18,237 nt of DNA, taken from assembly GCA_046538105.1 (NCBI GenBank), contig JBKHJO010000049.1, positions 1-18,237 on the forward strand, given 5' to 3'. Source of the stretch: JAWLEV01 sp046538105. GTDB lineage: Bacteria; Chloroflexota; Anaerolineae; UBA1429. Numbering within the stretch: the stretch's first letter is position 1; every line of letters begins with the position of its first letter. Shown here in pieces: positions 7,845 to 14,093 of this stretch. The notes beneath the pieces are model-generated. The model did not search any database. It was not told the DNA's origin and saw only the letters and a list, made by a program, of their open reading frames with translations. The position numbers were made by a program, and so were the translations under genes.

Positions 7845-8675
7845 TTGCTCGTGGACAGGACTGATCGTCGAATCATCAATCTGTTATGTGAAAATGGGCG
7901 CCGCTCTAATGTGGATATTGCGCGCCGGCTGGGTGTCTCCGAGGGCACGGTGCGTAAAAGGATCGACCAACTTTTGGAGGATGGAGTCCTGGAGATAAGG
8001 GGCGTGGTCGATCCGGTCAAGGCGGGATACGAAACCCGCGTGCTCATCTTCCTGACCATAGAACTTCCCCATATGCAGGAAGCCGAGGAACTCCTGCACC
8101 ATATACCCGAGGTCGCCACTATCTATTGGGTAACGGGCGAACATGACCTCGTCATCGACGTCATACTAAGATCGGATGAGCATCTCCGCTCGTTCCTCAC
8201 GGGACGCCTGAACAGGATTCCCGGCATCGTCAGAACGGAAACATCCCACATACTCCGTGTTCAGGAAAAACCTATCGATTGGACGCGCACTGTGACTCCC
8301 CACATCTTGATCGTGGATGACGATCCTGATTTTGTCGAGACGACGCGCATGATATTGGCGCAAGAGAACTATGAAATCTCTGCCGCCCGCAATGGGGATA
8401 AAGCGCTCAAGAATATGGTCGCCAATCCCCCAGACCTCGTGATCCTCGATATCATGATGGACGGTATATTGGACGGTTGGGACGCCAGTTGGCGCATCCG
8501 CTCCGATCCTCATCTCCACGACACGCCCATCCTCGTAGTCAGTTCCATCACCGCCTCTGACTATCTAAGTATGTTCCCAACGGATGAGGATAACCTTATA
8601 GACAATTTCCTGTCCAAACCCGTAGCGCCAGAAAAATTGTTGACAGAGGTGGATAGACTTCTAAGACAGGTATAG
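7845..8675 (+). CDS. AsnC/Lrp-family regulator fused to a C-terminal response-regulator receiver
   Basis: A 276-aa fusion. Residues 1-62 form an AsnC-type winged helix-turn-helix (TDRRIINLL...NVDIARRLGVSEGTVRKRI). About 65-140 resemble the RAM/AsnC ligand-binding and oligomerisation domain. About 152-276 form a receiver with acidic residues D158/D159, phospho-acceptor D202, S233 and K258. Typical response regulators carry the receiver first, so this order is unusual. The start is TTG at 7845, with AGGAGG (7834-7839) 5 nt away; GTG at 7851 is an alternative. Likely role: transcription factor whose binding to the phased sites upstream responds to a small ligand and to phosphorylation, with the histidine kinase at 12295-13674 as candidate partner (inferred). 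First gene of the island; the next start is 17 nt downstream. Confidence 0.88.
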   Translation: MLVDRTDRRIINLLCENGRRSNVDIARRLGVSEGTVRKRIDQLLEDGVLEIRGVVDPVKAGYETRVLIFLTIELPHMQEAEELLHHIPEVATIYWVTGEHDLVIDVILRSDEHLRSFLTGRLNRIPGIVRTETSHILRVQEKPIDWTRTVTPHILIVDDDPDFVETTRMILAQENYEISAARNGDKALKNMVANPPDLVILDIMMDGILDGWDASWRIRSDPHLHDTPILVVSSITASDYLSMFPTDEDNLIDNFLSKPVAPEKLLTEVDRLLRQV

Positions 8676-8692
8676 AATGAGGAGGCGCTTCA

Positions 8693-9067
8693 ATGAGCAG
8701 AATCCTGGTAGTCGACGATGATCCGGACTTTGTAGAAATCATCCGCCTTATACTCCAAAAAGAGGGCTATGACGTTATCACGGCTTCAGACGGGGACACC
8801 GCCCTGCGCATCATGCAAGAGTCCCCGCCAGATCTGATCCTGCTGGACGTTATGATGAAGGGCGTCCTGGATGGCGTGCAGACGGCCCACGCCATAAGCG
8901 AGGACGAGTTCATGCACAGCACGCCCCTCATCATGGTCTCTTCCATCACCGGCAGTTCCATGGCCGAGTTCTTTCCAACCGACGAGTACCTGCCCATCGA
9001 CGCCTGGATTTCCAAACCTGTTCAGCCAGATGATCTGTTGAAAAAAGTCGAACGCTATATCGGGTGA
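8693..9067 (+). CDS. Single-domain response regulator (receiver 1)
   Basis: A 124-aa stand-alone receiver with no output domain. D8/D9 form the acidic pocket, D52 is the predicted phosphorylation site (LLDVMM), S83 and K108 complete the active site. It shares with its three neighbours an extra segment between beta-4 and beta-5 (FPTDEYLPIDAW) and LDG after the phosphorylation loop. It has a good site, GGAGG (8681-8685), 7 nt before ATG, and overlaps the upstream start frame of the next receiver. It may act as a phosphate sink or relay, or bind a partner protein; no target is visible. Confidence 0.9.
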   Translation: MSRILVVDDDPDFVEIIRLILQKEGYDVITASDGDTALRIMQESPPDLILLDVMMKGVLDGVQTAHAISEDEFMHSTPLIMVSSITGSSMAEFFPTDEYLPIDAWISKPVQPDDLLKKVERYIG

Positions 9068-9099
9068 GCGCTACAAATCCGTGCTCGAGGGATGAGAAA

Positions 9100-9501
9100 A
9101 TGACCATGGGCGGAAAAACGATCCTGGTGATTGACGATGATCCGGACTTTTTGGACTATGTCCAGATCATACTTTCTGCAAACAACTATAGGATACTGAC
9201 AGCCATCAACGCCGAAGAGGGCTTGTCCTTGGTGCGCAGCGAGAGGCCGGATCTGGTCATTGTCGATGTGATGATGTCCTATGCCTTGGATGGGTGGACG
9301 GTCAGCCGGGAGATGCGTGCAGATCCGCACCTTCAAGATGTGCCAATCATGATGGTCTCGGCCGTCGTCAGTGACCAGGATGAGGAACTCTTTCCCCCAG
9401 ATAGAGATGTGCTGATCGATGATTTCGTCCGTAAACCTTTGGATCCCTCGGAATTGTTGCGCTGTATAAGAGAACTCACTGGCCAATGCGCCCCAGAATA
9501 G
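9100..9501 (+). CDS. Single-domain response regulator (receiver 2)
   Basis: A 133-aa receiver, the most divergent of the four: D12-D14 acidic cluster, D56 phospho-acceptor, S87, K112. The shared insert reads FPPDRDVLIDDF. ATG 9100 was chosen because GAGGG (9087-9091) lies 8 nt upstream and the receiver fold starts soon after. The GTG at 9064 overlapping the previous stop would add 12 residues with no matching domain. An ATG at 9106 is also possible. NuoE begins 13 nt downstream, and its ribosome binding site overlaps this stop codon, which points to translational coupling with the NADH-oxidising module. Confidence 0.88.
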   Translation: MTMGGKTILVIDDDPDFLDYVQIILSANNYRILTAINAEEGLSLVRSERPDLVIVDVMMSYALDGWTVSREMRADPHLQDVPIMMVSAVVSDQDEELFPPDRDVLIDDFVRKPLDPSELLRCIRELTGQCAPE

Positions 9502-9514
9502 GAGGAATCGGATT

Positions 9515-9967
9515 ATGGATGTCGGATATTTTGTCAAAGAGGATCCAGTACAGCGCTCCATGCTCCTCACTGCCCTTTTCATGGCCCAGGAACAACACGG
9601 CCACCTGACGCCAGAGGCCATAGACCGCATCGCCGATCGCTTTGGCATGCGTCCTGGAGAGGTCTATGAGACGGCGACCTTTTATTCCATGTATAGAGAG
9701 GAACCAGTGGGTCGCTATGTGATCCAGGTATGTGAGGGTTTGTCCTGTCATCTGGCTGGTGGCGCCGAAACCATCGTCGACTATCTCCAGCAAAGACTCG
9801 GCATCGAACCCGGGGAAACCACCTTGGACGGCTTGTTCACCCTGAATACCGTACAGTGTCTCGCCGCCTGTGGCTCTTCGCCCGCCATGCGCATCAACGA
9901 CACCCTGTATACGGAACTCACGACGGACCGTATAGATATGATTTTGGATCAGTTAGGAGGGGAATGA
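9515..9967 (+). CDS. nuoE: NuoE-like thioredoxin-fold [2Fe-2S] subunit
   Basis: A 150-aa protein homologous to complex I 24-kDa subunit and HndA/HydC-type hydrogenase subunits. An N-terminal helical domain with ETATFYSMY (52-60) precedes a thioredoxin-like [2Fe-2S] domain. The four ligands are present: C73 and C78, C115 and C119. It accepts an electron from the FMN of NuoF or hands it on. AGGAGG (9500-9505) lies 9 nt before ATG. Its stop overlaps the NuoF start, so the two are made together. The usual partners NuoG, a hydrogenase or formate dehydrogenase are not in the window, and the flanks are receiver genes. Confidence 0.93.
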   Translation: MDVGYFVKEDPVQRSMLLTALFMAQEQHGHLTPEAIDRIADRFGMRPGEVYETATFYSMYREEPVGRYVIQVCEGLSCHLAGGAETIVDYLQQRLGIEPGETTLDGLFTLNTVQCLAACGSSPAMRINDTLYTELTTDRIDMILDQLGGE

Positions 9968-11229
9968 TGTTCAAACCCATCCTGCTCAAACGCGCGACCT
10001 TGCCCAATTCTGAGACCATCGACGTCTATCTCGAAACCGGAGGCTATAAAGCCCTGGAAAAAGCGCTCCACGAGCACAGCCCAGCGGAACTCATCCATAT
10101 GGTCAGGGCTTCCAAACTCCGCGGCCGGGGAGGGGCCGGCTTCCCCTCGGGGTTGAAATGGGGATTCATGCCCCAGGACGCCGCCCTGAAGTACTTGTGT
10201 GTCAATACCGACGAGGGTGAACCCGGGACGTTCAAAGATCGTGAATTGATAGAGCGGGATCCCCACCAGGTCATCGAGGGCGCCATCATCGCCGCCTATG
10301 CCGTGGGGGCCAGCAGGGCCTTTGTGTATATTCGCGGAGAGTTCTTCCTCGGGGTCAAGCGCTGGATCAAGGCCATCGCCGATGCCTATGCACATGGCTA
10401 CCTGGGCGAGAATATCCTGGACTCGGACTTTAGCCTGGACATGACCGTACACCGGGGCGCCGGCGCCTACATATGCGGCGAGGAGACGGCCATGATCGAA
10501 TCCCTCGAGGGACGCCGCGGGCAACCCCGGCTGAAACCCCCCTATCCGGCACAAGAGGGATTTCTCAACAGACCAACTCTCGTCCACAACGTGGAGACCC
10601 TGGCCAATGTGCCCCATATCGTGCTTCGGGGAGCAGAATGGTATGCCTCCATCGGCACCGCAAAGAGCACGGGCCCCAAACTCTTTTGCGTCAGCGGGCA
10701 CGTGGCGCGCCCGGGGATTTATGAATTGCCCCTGGGTACCCCCCTGCGTGAGATTATCTATGACCATGCCGGCGGTGTGAGCGGCGGCAAAGGGATAAAG
10801 GCGGTTATACCCGGCGGCGCCTCGACGCCCCTGTTAACTGCCCAGCAACTGGACGTGCCGATGGATTTCGAATCTCTGGATGAGGCGGGCTCCGCCCTGG
10901 GAACGGGAGCCGTCATCGTCTTGAATGAGGACACCTGCATGGTCGATGTGGCGCGCCGCACCGCCCAGTTTTTCGCCCATGAATCCTGTGGCCTCTGCAC
11001 TCCGTGTCGTGTGGGATCCCAGTCCATCTTGAGGCTGCTCCAGAGGATAGAACGTGGAGAAGGAACCCATAGGAATCTGGATCAGTTGCTCTCCCTGTGC
11101 GATGGCATTGAGGGCCATACCTTCTGCCCCCTGGGAGATGCCCTGGTCGCTCCTGTGCGCAGCAGCCTGGATCTGTTTGGCGATGAATACGCCTATCATA
11201 TAGAGCACAAACGATGCCGAGCAGCATAG
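9967..11229 (+). CDS. nuoF: NuoF-like NADH-binding FMN/[4Fe-4S] subunit
   Basis: A 420-aa NADH dehydrogenase flavoprotein. It has the NADH/FMN glycine loop GRGGAGFPSGLKW (53-65), the NTDEGEPGTFKDRE block (80-93), ICGEETA (169-175), and the [4Fe-4S] ligands C341, C344, C347 (SCGLCTPC) with C387. It oxidises NADH and passes electrons via FMN to NuoE and a partner. It is the short form, without the N-terminal ferredoxin-like and C-terminal 2[4Fe-4S] extensions found in some hydrogenase HydB proteins. ATG 9967 has AGGAGG (9955-9960) at 6 nt; ATG 9964, one codon earlier, overlaps the NuoE stop. A small hairpin follows its stop at once. With no NuoG or hydrogenase nearby, the partner may be encoded elsewhere, or the pair may serve as an NADH sensor (inferred). 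Confidence 0.94.
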   Translation: MFKPILLKRATLPNSETIDVYLETGGYKALEKALHEHSPAELIHMVRASKLRGRGGAGFPSGLKWGFMPQDAALKYLCVNTDEGEPGTFKDRELIERDPHQVIEGAIIAAYAVGASRAFVYIRGEFFLGVKRWIKAIADAYAHGYLGENILDSDFSLDMTVHRGAGAYICGEETAMIESLEGRRGQPRLKPPYPAQEGFLNRPTLVHNVETLANVPHIVLRGAEWYASIGTAKSTGPKLFCVSGHVARPGIYELPLGTPLREIIYDHAGGVSGGKGIKAVIPGGASTPLLTAQQLDVPMDFESLDEAGSALGTGAVIVLNEDTCMVDVARRTAQFFAHESCGLCTPCRVGSQSILRLLQRIERGEGTHRNLDQLLSLCDGIEGHTFCPLGDALVAPVRSSLDLFGDEYAYHIEHKRCRAA

Positions 11230-11255
11230 GGTCCAGCACACGGACCCTTCCTTTT
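11229..11255 (+). terminator. Short terminator or attenuator after NuoF
   Basis: GGGTCC (11229-11234), 7-nt loop, GGACCC (11242-11247), then TTCCTTTTC. The stem starts on the last base of the NuoF stop codon. The interrupted T-tract suggests partial termination, which would lower expression of the downstream receiver, ACT and kinase genes relative to NuoEF. Confidence 0.5.
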
Positions 11256-11263
11256 CGATGACC

Positions 11264-11281
11264 AGCGATAGATCGATCGCT
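11264..11281. repeat. Inverted repeat AGCGAT-N6-ATCGCT
   Basis: A 6-bp perfect inverted repeat in the 103-bp gap between NuoF and receiver 3. It could be an operator or chance structure. No clear promoter hexamers accompany it. Confidence 0.25.
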
Positions 11282-11332
11282 AGCAGGCCTATGGAAAACA
11301 GATCAGTGAACCCGCAAAATAGGGAGGACGCC

Positions 11333-11707
11333 ATGAGCAAGATTCTAATAGTCGACGACGATCCAGATTTCGTGGAAGCCACCCGAATGGTGCTCGAGTC
11401 CAATGGCTATGAGGTCATCAGCGCAGCCGATGGGGATGAGGGGTTACGTAAAACAAAGGAGGAAAAGCCGGATCTGGTCATCCTCGACGTGATCATGGAG
11501 ACGGTTCTGGATGGCTTGCACATGAGCCAGGAGATGGCCAGCGATCTGGAACAGGCGGACATCCCCATACTGATGGTGACGTCCATAGCAAACAGCGACT
11601 ATGCCGCCCTCTTCCCCACCGACGAATACGTGCACATCGACGATTTCGTCACCAAGCCCATTGCCCCAGACGACCTTCTCAAACGTGTCGAGAGACTCGT
11701 GGCCTAG
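11333..11707 (+). CDS. Single-domain response regulator (receiver 3)
   Basis: A 124-aa receiver with D8/D9, phospho-acceptor D52, T83 and K108. It is visibly a close relative of receiver 1 and of the AsnC-fused receiver: each has VDDDPDFVE near the start and FPTDE(Y)...KP near the end. ATG 11333 has GGAGG (11323-11327) at 5 nt; a longer frame from 11258 has no better site and adds no domain. It sits after the NuoF hairpin and before the ACT protein (40-nt gap). Of the three single-domain receivers it is the nearest to the kinase, but which receiver the kinase prefers is unknown. Confidence 0.9.
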   Translation: MSKILIVDDDPDFVEATRMVLESNGYEVISAADGDEGLRKTKEEKPDLVILDVIMETVLDGLHMSQEMASDLEQADIPILMVTSIANSDYAALFPTDEYVHIDDFVTKPIAPDDLLKRVERLVA

Positions 11708-11747
11708 TCACAAGAGCGTACGATGACGATGGTAAGGAGGCCCAAAA

Positions 11748-12230
11748 GTGAACTCCCAACAAAAGATAAAAGTGGGAGGCATCCTCGAGTTTCGCAATCT
11801 CTGCCTCATAGGTGTCATGTCCGCTCCTGACAAACCCGGCCTCGTTGCCCATATCTTTCAAACCCTGGGCGAGGAAAAACTGAACGCCCAGTTCATCGTG
11901 CAGAGCATCGACCTCAACGACGAGTCCCACGTCCAGTTCTGTGTGGCCATGGAGGATATGGAACGGACACTGGCCTTCCTCCAACCGGTGGCCAAAGAAT
12001 TAGGAGCCCGTAAAATCACCCATATACCCTCCGTCGCCATACTATCGGTGTTCGGGCCCGATTTTCGCGAACGCCCCGGGATCGCCGGGGTCGCCTTCGA
12101 CGCCCTGGCCCGTGTCGGAATCAATATACTGGCCGTCAGCACCTCCATCTCTACCATCTCTTCTGTGATAAAAGATAGCGATTTTGACGACGCCCTGCAG
12201 GCGCTGCATCATTCCTTCGCCTTTCCATGA
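11748..12230 (+). CDS. Stand-alone tandem ACT-domain protein (aspartokinase regulatory-domain type)
   Basis: A 160-aa protein made only of two ACT domains, about 20-90 and 95-160. It matches the C-terminal regulatory region of aspartate kinases: APDKPGLVAHIF then IVQSI in ACT1, and RERPGIAGVAFDALARVGINI then STS in ACT2. In aspartokinase this region binds lysine or threonine; here no kinase domain is present and the start is well defined (GTG 11748, AAGGAGG at 11734-11740, 7-nt spacing). It probably senses an amino acid and passes the signal to a protein partner, possibly the adjacent kinase or receivers. The ligand is unknown, and genes for aspartate-family biosynthesis are absent here. Confidence 0.82.
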   Translation: MNSQQKIKVGGILEFRNLCLIGVMSAPDKPGLVAHIFQTLGEEKLNAQFIVQSIDLNDESHVQFCVAMEDMERTLAFLQPVAKELGARKITHIPSVAILSVFGPDFRERPGIAGVAFDALARVGINILAVSTSISTISSVIKDSDFDDALQALHHSFAFP

Positions 12231-12294
12231 ATTCTCGCATTGACTGTACGACAACACCTCGCTTTGGCAGGGCGTCAGAAGAAAGGATCAATAC

Positions 12295-13674
12295 GTGAGC
12301 AACATCTTTCGCATCCCCATCGACCGAGAATTGGGAGAGCGCGTGAGTTGGCTGATCGCCCTGCGGTGGATCGTATTGACTATCGCCACGGCCGTGGGAC
12401 TGATAGCCAATCGCTGGTTTAACAATGTGCTGCCAGGAACTCTACTGTGGATAGTGCTGGTGGCCATCGCACTCTATAATATCATCTTCTGGCTGGTGGA
12501 CCGCCATATGCTGGGCAGGCCAACCGCCCGACGTTTTCATATATACTTTATGCACGTTCAGATCGTCGTCGATCTGCTGGCACTGACAACCCTCCTCCAT
12601 TTTGCCGGGGGTATCGAAAACCCTTTTTCTGTATACTATGTCCTCTTGGTCGTCATAGGCAGTATCCTGACCACGCAAAGGGCGGGCTATATCTACGCAA
12701 CTATAGCGTCCCTGCTATGGACGGGATTGCTCGTAGCAGAGGCCACGGGACTCTTCCCCCACTACAATCTGCAGGGCTTTCGTTCGCCACAGCGCTTTCG
12801 GCAAACAAGTCACCTGCTCGCGGAGAGCTTTGTGATCACCAGCGCGAATTTCGGCGTCGCCTATCTGTCCTCAAGCATCATCAGAAGGTTGCGCAGAGAA
12901 GAACAGGAATTGTATGAGGCAAATAGATCATGCCAGATGAGAGCAGCAGAGCTATCCAGGCTGAATAGACGCCTGCAGGAACTCGATCATACACGTTCTC
13001 TCTTCATCCGTCTGGTGACCCACGAGTTGCGCGCGCCTGTGGCGGCCATACAGAGCTATCTGCAACTTATCCTCGAGGGTTATGTTCCCCAAGAACGTAT
13101 AATGGAGATCGTTTCCAAAGCCGAACGACGCGCCAGAGAGCAATTGGATCTCATATCCGATCTGTTGAGCCTGGCCCGATTGTCCGAGGTGAAAAAAGAG
13201 GGAGAGATAGAACCCTCGGATGCTGCCCTGATTCTACGCGATGTCCTGGACATGATGCAGGGAAGTGTTGAGGACAAGAACCTGTCCTTGAAGATCAACA
13301 TCGAGGCCAACGAACTAAAAGTCATGGTGCCAGAGCACCACGTCAAGCAAATATGGAACAACCTCATAAGTAACGCCATCAAGTATACCCCCGAGGGAGG
13401 CGCCGTCTCCATCGCGCTAAAGAACGGCGACGATACCATATCGGGGATTGTACAGGATACAGGTATAGGAATAAGCCCTGAGGAACAAGAATCCATCTTT
13501 GAGGATTTCTACCGCACCGAAACGGCCAAGTCCGTGTCCCAACACGGCACCGGCCTGGGACTCTCCATCGTCAAAGGCATCATGGAACGCTATAACGGGC
13601 GTATCTGGGTCGAATCCCAGGAGGGAGAGGGCAGCACCTTCTTCTTCGAGTTGCCCAAAGATAATGTGGACTGA
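12295..13674 (+). CDS. Six-TM sensor histidine kinase with RegB-type quinone motif
   Basis: A 459-aa membrane kinase. Six predicted helices (about 19-38, 50-68, 82-101, 112-127, 130-153, 171-195) make the input domain. GGIENPF (105-111), between TM3 and TM4, matches the GGxxNPF heptapeptide of RegB/PrrB kinases, reported to bind quinone. A coiled-coil linker carries C213, the only cysteine. Next come HisKA with H243 (THELRAP), an N-box with N355/N356 and N360, G1 DTGIG (388-392) and G2 GTGLG (418-422). Start GTG 12295 follows AAAGGA. It is the only kinase near four receivers, so it is the likely phosphodonor. It lacks the RegB H-box wording HELGTP and RegB's cysteine placement, so it is a relative, not an orthologue. 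Confidence 0.9.
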   Translation: MSNIFRIPIDRELGERVSWLIALRWIVLTIATAVGLIANRWFNNVLPGTLLWIVLVAIALYNIIFWLVDRHMLGRPTARRFHIYFMHVQIVVDLLALTTLLHFAGGIENPFSVYYVLLVVIGSILTTQRAGYIYATIASLLWTGLLVAEATGLFPHYNLQGFRSPQRFRQTSHLLAESFVITSANFGVAYLSSSIIRRLRREEQELYEANRSCQMRAAELSRLNRRLQELDHTRSLFIRLVTHELRAPVAAIQSYLQLILEGYVPQERIMEIVSKAERRAREQLDLISDLLSLARLSEVKKEGEIEPSDAALILRDVLDMMQGSVEDKNLSLKINIEANELKVMVPEHHVKQIWNNLISNAIKYTPEGGAVSIALKNGDDTISGIVQDTGIGISPEEQESIFEDFYRTETAKSVSQHGTGLGLSIVKGIMERYNGRIWVESQEGEGSTFFFELPKDNVD

Positions 13675-13694
13675 TCAGTGCAAAAGGAAAAAGG

Positions 13695-14093
13695 ATGTTC
13701 ATCACCCTAAAAGTAAACACGGGAAACAAGACCCAACTTGTGGACATTACGCAGCGCGTTCAGGAGACTATAACTGACCAAGGAATGACCAACGGCGTAT
13801 GCCACCTGTTCGTGCCCCATACGACGGCCGGCCTGACCCTCAACGAGAACTGGGACCCCTCCGTGCGCACAGACATCGTGCGCACCCTGAACAACATAGT
13901 GCCCGCCGAGAACGACTATCGTCATCGCGAGGGAAATTCCCCCGCTCATATCAAGGCCACCCTAACCGGCTCATCGAATACCCTGCTCGTTGAGAATGGC
14001 AAACTCTGCCTCGGCACCTGGCAGGGCGTCTATCTGGCCGAATTCGATGGCCCTCGCCAGCGCACGGTATCGGTGAAAATCGTGCCAGACTAG
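13695..14093 (+). CDS. yjbQ: YjbQ/UPF0047 family protein (secondary thiamine-phosphate synthase type)
   Basis: A 132-aa protein covering the whole UPF0047/YjbQ family. Signature blocks: VPHTTAGLTLNEN (40-52), HREGNSPAHIKATLTG (77-92) and GTWQGVYLAEFDGPRQR (107-123). Conserved H42, H77 and H85 would form the metal or active site. E. coli YjbQ has weak thiamine-phosphate synthase activity, but the true role is uncertain. ATG 13695 follows an AAAGG-rich stretch. It starts 20 nt after the kinase, so it is probably read through from it; a functional link is not evident. Its stop overlaps that of the convergent FmdE-TrmO gene. Confidence 0.92.
   Translation: MFITLKVNTGNKTQLVDITQRVQETITDQGMTNGVCHLFVPHTTAGLTLNENWDPSVRTDIVRTLNNIVPAENDYRHREGNSPAHIKATLTGSSNTLLVENGKLCLGTWQGVYLAEFDGPRQRTVSVKIVPD

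Noticed and set aside
8292..8294. Internal GTG that could make the AsnC-fused receiver a separate protein
   Set aside because: No Shine-Dalgarno precedes it and the frame is continuous with a plausible linker. A minor internal product cannot be excluded but is not supported.
9949..10767. Minus-strand open frame of 272 codons opposite NuoF
   Set aside because: Shadow of a strongly supported gene in GC-rich sequence; no recognisable motif.
9515..11229. Start of a complex I (nuo) operon
   Set aside because: NuoF is followed by a receiver, an ACT protein and a kinase, with none of the other complex I subunits in the window.
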